A DNA stretch of 64,000 nt from Takakia lepidozioides (taxonomy: Eukaryota; Streptophyta; Takakiopsida; Takakiales; Takakiaceae). Below are positions 43,978-54,375 of the stretch, piece by piece (the first letter of the stretch is position 1; each line of letters begins with the position of its first letter). The DNA is taken from positions 64,957,053-65,021,052 of the forward strand of contig CM060732.1 of assembly GCA_030704615.1 (NCBI GenBank), in the 5' to 3' direction. The notes beneath the pieces were generated by a model, which saw nothing but the letters and a program-made list of their open reading frames with translations, was not told the origin of the DNA and ran no database searches. The translations under genes and the position numbers were made by a program.

Positions 43978-44673
43978 CGGGTGCAACAAGCCTGGGTAGA
44001 GGCTTTTGTACCGTCAGGAGAGGAGGAGAGTGCGGGTATTGCACCAGGACCACCTCAGTTGTCACCATTGGATACCACACCTATGTGTGGCAGTATCCGG
44101 ATGAAGGCATTTGCCTTTTGGACTTGTTTGGCGGGATCAGCACCGGATTGGCTGCTGTGCTACAGGCAGGTGTGCGGGTAAGGCGTTACCTGTATGTGGA
44201 GAGAGATGAGACTGCACGACGCGTCTCACTACGCCATGTTGCTCAGTTGGTACAGCAGTACCCCGCTTTGTTACCAGTGTCTGCAGTTTGTGGATACCAA
44301 CAAGCCTTGCCAGCAGACATTTCGTTGCTGGGGGCGCCGGATTTGGAGCAGGTTGGCTCCATTGATCTGGTAGTGGCAGGTTGGCCCTGCCAAGGGCATT
44401 CATCAGCCACCTTTGATGGTCTCTCTGCCTACCGAGATGGTACAGGCAGCGAGTGGGGGCGAGCCGGTGAGGACCACGGGGTGTAGACATCCATGGCACA
44501 CGTGGGAGGTGCTCGAGGTTCAGAGGGTGTTGGCAGCCAAGGCAGCTGTGATGGATGAGGTTGGGGATTCTTCTCGGGATGAGGAGGTTCTCAATGATGA
44601 GATGATCAGGCAGGATGAGGCTTTGTCATTGACTGAGCAGGAAGGGAGTACTGCTCAAGAGGTTGCAGCATAG
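43974..44673 (+). pseudogene. Methyltransferase of copy 2, core deleted
   Basis: The frame starts with TTG at 43974, overlapping the TGA of gag-protease. Motif I (LLDLFGGISTGL, about 44114-44149) and motif IV (VVAGWPCQGHSSA, to 44407) are present. The sequence then jumps to the region downstream of motif X (MVSLPTE, 44413), removing about 0.68 kb that in copy 1 encodes motifs VI, VIII and IX/X. No active enzyme can be made. The remaining tail runs to the TAG at 44671-44673. Confidence 0.9.
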
Positions 44674-44679
44674 CAACCA
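44671..44679 (+). promoter_or_regulatory. Leaky-stop context between DNMT and RT, copy 2
   Basis: TAG followed by CAACCA, matching the UAG-CARYYA rule known from tobamoviruses. RT continues in the same frame. Kept identically in copy 1 although other stops differ between the copies. Confidence 0.6.
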
Positions 44680-46200
44680 CGGGATGCGCCCTCTACCTCT
44701 AAGCCCACTGGACTTAAGGTTGCAGTTACGGAGGACAATTGGGAGCCTCACATTGGACCCATTGTCACCGGAGGAGAGAGACGACGTATACGGCGGTTCC
44801 TGAGGGCTTACAGGAATTGTTTTGCCTTCAGTTTGAAGGACTTGGGAGCACTGAAGGGTCAAGAAATCCGTATTGAGTTGGCCACTGACACGCCAATCTT
44901 TCAGAGACCCTATAGATATAGCGACATGGAGAGGTCTTTGATTCAGATGAGGACTCAAGATCTCTGGGAGGCAGGTTTGGTGGAGCTCTCTGGTGGAGAG
45001 TATGCTTCAGCCACAGTGATGCCAGCCAAGAAGGATGTCTATGGCAATTGGACGGAGAGACGTATGTGCGGTGATTACCAGCCTGTAAATCATCAGACCA
45101 AGTCCGATAGGTATGCCATGCCGACACCAGAGGAGATCTTTGATACCATTGTGCATTCCAAGGTCTTTAGCACGTTGGATTTACGATCCGGATATCACCA
45201 GTTGCCGATCAAGGAGGCGGATAAGCAAAAGACGGCATTCTGGGGGATCAATGAGCACGGGAAGGATTGCCTATACCAGTGGCGGTTCTTACCATTTGGG
45301 CTTAAAAACGCTCCGGCTGAGTTTCAAAGAGTCATGGACAGGATTCTAGTAGGGGTGGAGTTTGCTCGGTGCTACATAGATGACATCATCATCTTTAGTG
45401 CTACGGTGGAGGAGCATGAGAGACACCTTCAGGGGGTATTTGAGCGCTTGAGGGCGCACGGATTGAAGTTACATCCGGGAAAGTGCAAGTTTTTCCACAA
45501 CCAGATTGAGTATCTGGGCCACATGATATATCCTGGAGGATTGGGGGTACAGCAGACTAAGGTAGAGTCCATTGCACAGGTTCCACGCCCCACGGATGTG
45601 AGCCGAGTTCGAGCTTTCATGGGGTTAGCAAACTATTACAGACGGTTTGTTAAGGGATTTAGTGCCATTGCAAAGGCTCTAACCAAGCTGACCAAGGTGG
45701 ACCAGGAGTGGTAGTGGGAAGATGAGCAAGAACAAGCTTTTCAAGAGCTCAAGGCAAGGTTGACCTCGGCGCCCATCTTGAGACGACCTATCAGGGGGCG
45801 TCCTTTTCAGCTGCATGCAGATTGGAGCATGCTGGGGCTTGGAGCGATGCTCACACAGGTGGATGATGAGGGAAGAGAGATCGTAGTGGCTTATGCTAGC
45901 CGCTCGAACAACGCTGCAGAGTCTAAGTATAGCTCATATGAGGGAGAATGCTTAGCTACAGTGTGGGCCGTGGCACACTTCAGGTGCTATCTATACGACA
46001 ATCTCTTCACCCTTGTCACGGATCACCAACCACTCGAATGGTTGATGGAGTCAGACAAGCTTACGGGGAAGCTTGCACGGTGGGCACTCATCCTTCAAGA
46101 GTATGACTTTCAGGTGGTGCATCGACCGGGTTTGGTCAATCGCAATGCAGATGGGTTGAGTCGCAATCCATGCACGAGCCAACAGGATGACACTGGAGCT
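44680..46200 (+). pseudogene. Reverse transcriptase and RNase H of copy 2
   Basis: RT runs in frame from the leaky stop: CFAFSLKDLGALKGQ, MPAKKDVYGNW, FSTLDLRSGYHQLPI, FLPFGLKNAPAEF and catalytic CYIDDIIIF (45370-45396), then YLGHMIYPGGLGVQQ and FMGLANYYRRFVKGF. A TAG at 45712-45714 (CAG in copy 1) interrupts before RNase H, which shows LHADWSMLGLGAML, YASRSNNAAESKYSSYEGE, TDHQPLEWL and NRNADGLSR. The first RNase H Asp is kept. Apart from the one TAG the frame is intact. Confidence 0.92.
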
Positions 46201-47809
46201 CGATGGCATGGTGAGACGGACGAGGAGATGGTGCCCGGATGGCATGCATCTGCATTTCTGTGTATCTTGGCAGCGGAAGGCCAGGTTGGACCTGCAACAG
46301 GGATGACTGTAGATCAAGTGTCTGAGGACCCTGAGGCCAGCAATGAGCAAGGTGGCGCCAAAGATATACATGAGGATTCAGTTGTGTTGGACTACCTCCG
46401 CACTGGAGACACGGCAGCCACTGTGACTGCCAAGGAGAGGGATCGGATCCTACAACGAGCCAAGAGGTTCAAGTGGGAGGGGACACACCTGCTCCGAGTG
46501 TGGGAGGATGGTCGAGTGAGGATTGTGCCTCACCCAACACAGCGGGCACGGTTAGTGCGCCATGCCCATGAGGAGTTGGGGCATTTTGGGGTGCGACGCA
46601 CTCATAGTCTACTGCAGGGGCAGTATTGGTGGCGTGGTATGCACACAGAGGTGCAACAATTTGTGGCTAGGTGCATGGTGTGTGACAGGGTGCGTGCTTC
46701 ATTCAACGCCCCTACTCCACAATTGCACCCTCTTCCGATCATGGGATTGGGCTATAGGTGAAGTCTTGACTTCGCAGGGCCGTTGCCACTGACCATGCGC
46801 CACAACAAGTACGTGTTGGTGATGGTGGAGCACTTCTCCAAGTGGATTGAATTGGTTCCATTGCCTGATAAGGCTAGTGAGGGAGCTGCGTATGCATTCT
46901 TGGATTGTGTGCTTAGCCGATTCGGTGCTCCAGCTGAGGTACTCACGGACCAAGGGAGAGAGTTCTTGGGGGAGTTTCAGGCTTTGTGTGACAAGGCCTG
47001 GATAGACCACCGCACCACTTCTCGGGATCATCCCGAGGCCGATGGCTTGGCAGAGAGAGTTGTTCAGATAGTAAAGACGGGTTTGCGTAAGTATGGCTTG
47101 CAGAAGGGACACCTAGGAGATTGGGACCTTCAGTTACCCTGATTAGCCATGGGCTACAGGTTCAGCAAGCAAGCATCACTTGCCTTCTTCTCACCATACT
47201 TTCTTCTCTTTGGCCCAGAGCCGGATTTGCCTACATCCATTTGCAGAGAAGTTGCTACAGTTCTTAACCTTGACGATCCGGACGTGTGGGCACGTGCATG
47301 TGAGCAGCGTGCAGAGTTGTTCAAGAAAGTCATGCCCATGGCTTTCGAGAACCTTGCCATTGCACAACACCGTGATACGTTGAGGTATGCGATCATACGT
47401 GGTGGGGGCTATCGTCCTGGGGTTCGGAGATTCAACCCTGGTGACTATGTCTATCTACAGCAGACTGCTCCCTACAACTTTGGATGTGACTGCAGGACGT
47501 GTTATTTTGAGGGTTCGAGAGGTCTTGCCCTCAGGCGTCTTGGTCTTGGAGGGTCAGGATGGCACAACTTGGAAGGATCATGTGCGTAATTGTGCGCCAT
47601 GTCACCTTCCGAATGTCGATGGCAGGATTGACCCAAACCTGGCAGTGGTATCTGCAGGTTTGAGGTGCATGTTGTGTGGGTCTGCTAGAGGGGCAGCCAC
47701 CATGCTGGTGTGTGATCGATGCTCTAGAGGTTGGCATATGGGATGCTTGACTCCACCTCTTGAGATGGTTCCGGATGGGGATTGGTTATGTCCACATTGC
47801 ATTGGATAG
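46201..47809 (+). pseudogene. Integrase and PHD finger of copy 2
   Basis: Same domains as copy 1: zinc domain HEELGH and CMVC, LDFAGP, LTDQGREF and ADGLAERVV. TGA at 46759-46761 and at 47140-47142 replace TGG codons of copy 1, and an extra C near 47471 shifts the frame before the C-terminal part. The PHD finger (about 47664-47803; CMLC, CDRC, WHMGC, CPHC) is intact and ends two codons later. So the finger is kept at the same place in both copies. Confidence 0.92.
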
Positions 47810-48054
47810 TGGGAGTGGATACAACCATGGAAGGCTAAGAAATGCAAGGCCAAGCTACTAGGAGACCTTGAACACACGAGATCTTGGCTCAAGTTCACAG
47901 ATTGCAAGACGGCGACTAACGATGGGGCTACTCTTGTACCTGGCCTCTTGGTTGATAGAGTTTGAGCACGATAGAGATAGTGATAGAGGACTTAGTACGG
48001 CTGTGGCTATTACATCTTGTAGCTATCTGGAGTTAGAGGGACCTATCCACCAGC

Positions 48055-48593
48055 TAGGGGGGCGATTGTGGCAGACTACTTTATTGTGCATATATGTGTG
48101 GTGTGGTTTGGACAGCGATGTAGTTGTGTAGCGATACGTATGCGCACGACAGCTGTCAAGTTAAATAAGCACAGTGTGAAACTAGCTAGAATAAAGCTAG
48201 TTATTTGTATTTAACACTTGGATTTTGGTCAAGTGTTAAATCAGGTGTCAAGTTTAGTTTGACACCTGACCCGTCTTATCTTCACGAGAGCGGGAGTTGC
48301 GCAGCTCATCTCTCTCGAGTCGAGCCTGCGCGACCGAGCTCCTGCATCGTTTAGGACTGAGTGTGCTCATGATGGGAGTGTAGGTTGTTGTGGGGTGGAG
48401 TCCCCACAGCTTGGGGTGCCCCTGGCTCGACTTCTGTTTTAAAGAGTGATAGCGATGGATTTCATATTTCTTGTGTTGGGAGTGTGTGTCCTTCTAGCTT
48501 GTTTATCTTGTGGCAGACTACTTTATTGTGCATATATGTGTGGTGTGGTTTGGACAGCGATGTAGTTGTGTAGCGATACGTATGCGCACGACA
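48055..48593 (+). repeat. Polypurine tract and 3' terminal repeats of copy 2 (A-B-A)
   Basis: Polypurine tract TAGGGGGGCGA (48055-48065), block A (48066-48151), GC (48152-48153), block B (48154-48507), block A (48508-48593), then ACCA. The two A blocks are nearly identical. As in copy 1, the insertion ends correspond to B start and A end, not to the A next to the polypurine tract. Confidence 0.87.
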
Positions 48594-48597
48594 ACCA

Positions 48598-49263
48598 GCT
48601 CCTCACGGTGATTTGCTTCAATTTCGGTGTTAGGCATTCCACTACAGCCCCATATCATCCCCAGACCAATGGCCTCACGGAACGCTTCAACCAAACTCTT
48701 TGCCGAATGTTGGAGAATAATGACGCACTTACCAGGGATGGGATACTTTTTTTCCCCCTATTCTCTTTGCTTATCGTACTGCCGTGCATGCTAGCACCAA
48801 GAAGACTTCTTTTGAGTTGTTATATGGTCGCAAGTGTGTTTTTCCTTTGCATTCTACCCCTCTTATCTCTACTGTTGCTGATCCGGTTGATCTTGAGACC
48901 TTTGTTGAGGATCTTCATGCTCGTCATGCGGTGGCTATCCATGATGCCAAGACGAACATTGGTAAGGTTCAACTAACCCTGGCCCGTAATTTTAACAAGC
49001 GTGTCAAGTATTCTAACCTGTTTCAGGTGGGACAAACCGTGTGCGTTCGATTACAACATGATAAGCATACATGCAATTCTAAGCTCAAGATCGACGGTCC
49101 ATACTTGATTTATCAGATATTACGTGGGCGACGTGCTCTCCTTCTTTCACAAGGCTCTAATACTGAAGTGCGGGATGAATCTGTTTCCTTGACAGACTTG
49201 GTGCATTCCGAGCTAGTTTTAGATCTTACATGTATCAATGTGCAGGGGAGCACGGTGGGGTGA
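48598..49263 (+). pseudogene. Integrase, second part, dUTPase-gypsy
   Basis: Continues the frame interrupted at 37413. It holds the third catalytic residue in HPQTNGLTERFNQTL and, after a frame change near 48750, the C-terminal region (HASTKKTSFELLYGRK, NLFQVGQTVCVRLQHD). It ends at a TGA (49261-49263). No chromodomain or PHD finger is present. Confidence 0.88.
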
Positions 49264-49900
49264 TGTCTTGATCTTCTTCGCCGATCTACTTCAGCTTAAT
49301 CCTCTTATCTTTTCAGCGGCTTAGTCTTAGTTTGCGGATGACGACTCTTGGGGTCCTAGGACTTGACCTCTCTAGAATTGCAGGTGCCAGGTTTTCCCTT
49401 GAGGTTTTTCACCCAGCAGTGGAGGGTGATATTTCCCTATTATTTATTTTCCTTCGCGGAGCTCAGGATTTTTCGTGGGGGGTAGGCTTCACAGATGTAA
49501 AGCCCTATATTTGCTTAGCCTAGAAATGACCCGTTTCATCCAAACGGCGATACACATCCATAGTATAAAATTTTGGCGTATAAAGCGTTAAACCGTTACA
49601 ATGATATCTAGGTTAGGGTTAGTTTAGGGCTGGTGGCGACATCGTGGCCCTTCATTGATCTAGGGCTACAAGGCGGCGCCGTGGGCTTTGGCTTGTGACG
49701 CCTCGCCACGCGGCGGGCCACTAAAGCTAGGGCTTTTGTATAAAGACCGAGCGGATCTGACACAAGGTCAGGGCGGTGTACTCGGGTGTTAGTGTATATG
49801 TGATTTTTGGTGTACAAGCTTTGGATGAGAGCTGCCTTGTATCAGATCCGTGTGTTTGATCCTCCTCTCGGGCGTTGCTTGCTCTTTCCACTCACCCCTT
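49264..49900 (+). repeat. Probable 3' LTR of the dUTPase-gypsy
   Basis: A purine tract (GTGGGGGGTAGGC, 49477-49489) is followed a few bases later by TGTAAAGCCC near 49496, a plausible LTR start. A TATA-like GTATAAAGACC lies near 49738. The right end and any target duplication are not clear, and no 5' LTR is in the window. Confidence 0.45.
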
Positions 49901-50410
49901 TGTTGTGAAACCTTGCTTCATGAGAGGAAAGGAGTATATGCTTCAGGCTTGTTTTAAGGCTTCAAAGCTCGACAGGGCTTGCTCATAAACTGGTAAAAAT
50001 TACAACATAATTGGCAGAGTTAAATGACCTGCTCCTGTTTTGTGCCGTCCCATACTAACTGGCCTTGCAACTGCCATGCACAATTTCCGGATCTCATCTA
50101 TACCTTATACCTTATTTTCTATGATTGATGGGAACGCCCTCTCAAGATGGACCTTTGTACCCCATTTTGCGACTCTTATACAATTCTTCTGCTGTAGGGT
50201 TTCCTGTGGTTTCACTGCAGTTATTGATGATCATACATCATTGTGATCACCATGCCCAGCTCAGAGTGGGAGCAGAACTGACTGTCGCATTCAATGACAA
50301 ACATGCTTCTTTCAACTTCAATCTTAGCAAAAAAGTAATGCCAATTTGACCTTTGGCCCTAGACTGAAGGGAATCACTCTTAGTGCAAGTTGCTCAGTTC
50401 ACCTCGCAGT
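49901..50410. other. No recognisable gene
   Basis: Sequence between the retroelement and the 3' end of the PPR gene. It probably includes the 3' untranslated region of that gene on the minus strand, but I see no certain poly(A) signal. Confidence 0.4.
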
Positions 50411-53400
50411 TCACCAGTAATCCCCACAAGAGCAAACCCCATCTTCGAAGTGGTGGAAAAAGCTGGCATCACGTACAACAATTGCTCGCTCAGCAATCTT
50501 CGAGATGAACTTGGTAGCAGTGTGGCAGTCACCACACACTCGTAGATTCTTGACAACGTGTATAGGTGTCCTAGGGGGTGTCCTCATTATCCCAAAAGCA
50601 ATGGCCAGCTTCTCACTGTGGTGGCAAAGAGAAACTTCCTTTTGCTCCTCCTCCACATCATGCAATACAAAGCTTGTGTCAGGCACATACCCAACCTCCT
50701 TCATCTGTCCAGACAATCTTTCTAGCTCAGCATGGATTTCTTTGATTTGTGGATGCAACTTGTCTCCTACAACAAATGTGTGCACCTTGTTGTCAAACTC
50801 TATGCAGCTACAGCCTGACTCCTTTTTGACACCTCTGTCCTCCATCATTTTTCTCACCTTTGCTTTATCGTCCCACCTGCCAGCTGCGGCGTAGATGTTT
50901 GAAAGCAGCACGTAAGCTCCAGCATCCCCTGGGTTGCACTTGAGGAGGCATTTGGCTGCACGTTCTGCTTGCTCCACATCACCATGAATTCTGCATGCAC
51001 CAAGCAAGGCTCCCCATACAGAAGCACCTGGTTTGATTGGCATTTTGTTGATGAAGTCCTCTGCCTTGCTCAATTGCCCTGCACGGCCAAGAAGATCCAC
51101 CATGCAGCCAAAATGCTCGCTTGTAGGGATGAGGTCTTGATCTCGGCTCATAGAATTGAAGTAGTGATGGCCTTCATCCACCAGGCCCACACGGTTACAT
51201 GCAGATAGAACACATATAAAGGTGATACCGTCCGGATTGAGGCCTTCCTGTTGCATTTGTTCAAAAAGCTGGACAGCCTCCCTACCAAATCCATGTTGAG
51301 CATATCCTCCAATCATCGTGTTCCATGACACCACATCTTTTTCAGCCATGTCATCGAACATATGCCGTGCATCCTTTATGCTTCCACATTTGGCATACAT
51401 GTCAACAAGGGTATTCTGCAAATTTATATATGGTGCAATTCCAGATTTGATAATGGCAGTATGAACTTCTTTGCCCTTTTCAAGGGCTGCAAGGCTGGCA
51501 CATGCATTGAGAACTCCGATGAATGTGATCTCGTCGGGCATCAGCCCTTGCCTCAACATTTTCCCATATAGTTCTAATGCCTCCCTACCACACCCATGTT
51601 GAGCATACCCTGCTATTATAGCACTCCATGAGACTACATCTCGTTCCACCATATAGTCAAACACTCGACATGCATCCTTCATGCTCCCACACTTGGCATA
51701 CATGTCCACAAGGGTATTCTCCAGAATTACATATGGTACAATTCCTGCTTTCAGGATGTCTGTGTGTACCTCTTTGCCCTTCTCCAGAGCACCTGTGCTG
51801 GCACATGCGTTGAGAACACTAATAAATGTGACCTGGTCGGGTTTCACTCCTTTCTGTACCATATGCTCATACATCTCCAAAGCCTCCTTACCACTTCCAT
51901 GTTGAACATATCCTGCAATTATCGCACTCCATGAGACCGCGTCTTGTTTGGAGATGTTGGCAAACACTTGACGTGCATCCTCCATGCTCCCACATTTTGC
52001 ATACATGTCCACCAGGGCAGTCTCCAAGTTCAAATATGACACAACTCCAGATTTCATAATGTCAGCATGGACCTCTCTGCCCTTCTCAAGGGCTGCCAGG
52101 CTGGTACATGCACTGAGAACACATATGAATGTGACCTGGTTGGGTTTCACTCCTTCCTGTGTCATTTGCTCATACATATTCAAAGCCTCCCTACCACATC
52201 CATGCTGAGCATATCCGGCAATCATTGCACTCCATGAGACCACATCTCGCAGAGCCATATTGTCAAACACTTGATGCGCATCCATCATACTCCCGCATTT
52301 GGCATACATGTCAACAAGGGTATTCTCCAAATTTATATATGATGCAATTCCAATTTTAATTATGTCAGCATGGATCATTTTGCCCTTTTCCAGGGCTGCC
52401 AGGCTGGCACACGCATGGAGTACACAAATGAACGTGACCTTGTTGGGCGTCACCCCTTCCTGTGTCATTTGCTCATAGATATCCAAAGACTCCCTCGCAC
52501 ACCCACACTGAGCATATCCTGCAATCATTGCATTCCATGTGACCACATCTCGTTGAGCCATATTGTCGAACACTTGACATGCATCCTTCATGCTACCGCA
52601 TTTGGCATACATGTCGACAATGGCAGTGTCCAGAATGACATCTTGCATAATTCCAGCTTTCATGACATCAGCGTGGACCTCTTTGCCCTTTTCCAGGACT
52701 GCCAGACTGGCACACACATTCAGCACGCAAATGAATGTGACCCGGTTGGGCATAACCCCTTCCCGTCGCATTTTTTCATATATCTTCAAGGCCTCCATAG
52801 TGTACCCTTGCTTGCCATACCCTGCTATCATTATATTCCACGTAAACATATCTCGTTCAGGCATTTTGTCAAACACTTGCCATGCATCAACCACACTCCC
52901 ACACTTGGCATACATATTTACAACTGTGTTGAGGAGAAAGATGTTTGGCTTGAATCCACTTTGGATGATGTGGGCATGCACCTGCTTTCCCTCTGCTAGA
53001 CCTTTCATTTTGATGCACTCCTGCAAGGCACAGACATAAGTATTGGAGTCTGCCTGACTGCCTTGTTGGTTCAAGATGTGAAGTGCCTCTTTCAGGCGTC
53101 CTGCTTTACATAGAGTCCTTACATGCCCACAAGTGCCAGAGGACTTCTTGTTGACCCCTGGTGTTGACCTTTGCAGGTGATACTCAAACTCACCCACCAG
53201 TGTTTGACAAGACTCTGTCCTTCGACCATAATCCCGAAACCCGATGGATTCTGCTGGACCTTGTGTTGTGGCAGCTAGTTCTGCTTTAACCCAAGGCAGG
53301 TTACACCAAGACTCAGTCCAGAAGGCCTCCTTTGGGCACTTATGTCTGAAGTCTGGTGATCTTTTCTGTGGTTTCCAGTGGGCAGCTGAGAAGCCATACC

Positions 53401-53542
53401 TTCTTATACCATAGCCTTCCATAGGCCATGCTACACACACCAAAGCTCCAAGCATCTTCCAAATAGCAGGGCATAACCTTGAATAGAGATACCAGAAAAC
53501 TGATAAGATAGTGAGCTTCATTTGGCGAAAATTATCGTCCAT
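50411..53542 (-). CDS. PPR protein, PLS class with E and DYW domains
   Basis: Intronless, 1043 codons from the first ATG (53542, MDDNFRQMKLTI) to TGA (50411-50413). The open frame reaches 53572 but starts there with GTG. An N-terminal 130 residues without repeats may include an organelle transit peptide. Six successive L-S-P triplets follow, each about 101 residues, marked by MYAKCGS. Then E motifs (PIKPGASVWGALLGACRIHG) and a DYW deaminase domain with HSEKLAIAFG, CGDCHTATKF and C-terminal CSCGDYW. The HxE and CxxC ligands are present, so C-to-U RNA editing in plastids or mitochondria is likely. The target site is unknown. The triplets are unusually alike, pointing to recent internal duplication. 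Confidence 0.95.
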   Translation of the reverse strand: MDDNFRQMKLTILSVFWYLYSRLCPAIWKMLGALVCVAWPMEGYGIRRYGFSAAHWKPQKRSPDFRHKCPKEAFWTESWCNLPWVKAELAATTQGPAESIGFRDYGRRTESCQTLVGEFEYHLQRSTPGVNKKSSGTCGHVRTLCKAGRLKEALHILNQQGSQADSNTYVCALQECIKMKGLAEGKQVHAHIIQSGFKPNIFLLNTVVNMYAKCGSVVDAWQVFDKMPERDMFTWNIMIAGYGKQGYTMEALKIYEKMRREGVMPNRVTFICVLNVCASLAVLEKGKEVHADVMKAGIMQDVILDTAIVDMYAKCGSMKDACQVFDNMAQRDVVTWNAMIAGYAQCGCARESLDIYEQMTQEGVTPNKVTFICVLHACASLAALEKGKMIHADIIKIGIASYINLENTLVDMYAKCGSMMDAHQVFDNMALRDVVSWSAMIAGYAQHGCGREALNMYEQMTQEGVKPNQVTFICVLSACTSLAALEKGREVHADIMKSGVVSYLNLETALVDMYAKCGSMEDARQVFANISKQDAVSWSAIIAGYVQHGSGKEALEMYEHMVQKGVKPDQVTFISVLNACASTGALEKGKEVHTDILKAGIVPYVILENTLVDMYAKCGSMKDACRVFDYMVERDVVSWSAIIAGYAQHGCGREALELYGKMLRQGLMPDEITFIGVLNACASLAALEKGKEVHTAIIKSGIAPYINLQNTLVDMYAKCGSIKDARHMFDDMAEKDVVSWNTMIGGYAQHGFGREAVQLFEQMQQEGLNPDGITFICVLSACNRVGLVDEGHHYFNSMSRDQDLIPTSEHFGCMVDLLGRAGQLSKAEDFINKMPIKPGASVWGALLGACRIHGDVEQAERAAKCLLKCNPGDAGAYVLLSNIYAAAGRWDDKAKVRKMMEDRGVKKESGCSCIEFDNKVHTFVVGDKLHPQIKEIHAELERLSGQMKEVGYVPDTSFVLHDVEEEQKEVSLCHHSEKLAIAFGIMRTPPRTPIHVVKNLRVCGDCHTATKFISKIAERAIVVRDASFFHHFEDGVCSCGDYW

Positions 53543-54344
53543 ATCACCATTGGCAATCACAATGCAGTCCACAAAACATAATTATTCCAGCTTCAGTCCT
53601 CCTGGACAAACTGTTTCGCATCCTCAAAGAAGATCGCCTCACCTTATCAAATCTGTTGTCCCACCAGGGTAAAGGGTCGGAGAAGAATTTCTCCCAGAGC
53701 AGTTCTATGCTCATTACTTGACCTGCATGCAAACAGCACTAAAACCTACATCTTTAGTAGCTCGTAATTGTCTAGATCTTATGGGGGAATACTAGTATAG
53801 GCTTCCCATAATCTTTTCCAGCCCATTCCCAAGCACAGTGTGATGGGCAAAGAACTTGTAGTCCACGAATCATTCTGTGTTGAAATGGGGGCTAATGAAA
53901 CAGCGCTGCAATCGACTGTGTTTTCTAGCATGATGTTTTTACCAGCCCTTGGCTTAAGACTCAATTTACCGTGACCGTTCTGACGTTGAATGCGGTCTGA
54001 GCTGAGTTTCCGTACCTTGGTGGATAGAAACCCCACAGATGACTTTGGAGGATGGATAACCCGCTGGGACTGTGTAAGAGTACGTGGGATCACGCTGAAG
54101 AAAACTTTCTTCTGCCCTTATCCATCCCTCGGTGCAACTGGCAATTGTTCTGCCTTGGTCCACACCAAAGAAATTTGTGTCACATCTGTGGCTTCGCATT
54201 ACCGTCCATGTAATGAACTCAACAGATTTGCTCAGACATATTGTAGGGATTTCCATGGGTCATCTGCAAGTACTATTATCACCTAGTCTCACGGGTACTG
54301 CCAGCAACAGGGTATCCTACAGGGGTAAGCCTTGTAAAATGCTG

Positions 54345-54375
<31 letters not shown>

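Larger units (their letters stand above)
37414..48593 (+). mobile_element. DNMT-PHD Ty3/gypsy retrotransposon, copy 2
   Basis: An 11.2 kb insertion, TGTCAAG...CGCACGACA, with ACCA at 37410-37413 and 48594-48597. It lies inside the integrase of an older gypsy. Order: 5' LTR remnant, cargo with two host gene fragments, ORF0, gag with two zinc knuckles, protease, truncated methyltransferase, RT, RNase H, integrase, PHD finger, polypurine tract, A-B-A terminal repeats. It is in inverted orientation to copy 1, 6.2 kb away. Most of the methyltransferase core is deleted, and stops lie in gag, RT and integrase. Confidence 0.93.

Noticed and set aside
43975-43980. UGA-CGG as a readthrough signal into the methyltransferase
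   Set aside because: Readthrough stays in the protease frame, and the methyltransferase motifs are in the -1 frame, so readthrough alone cannot join them.
52370-52999. A 209-codon plus-strand open frame
   Set aside because: It is antisense to the PPR-DYW gene and repeats with its triplets; a shadow of the real gene.
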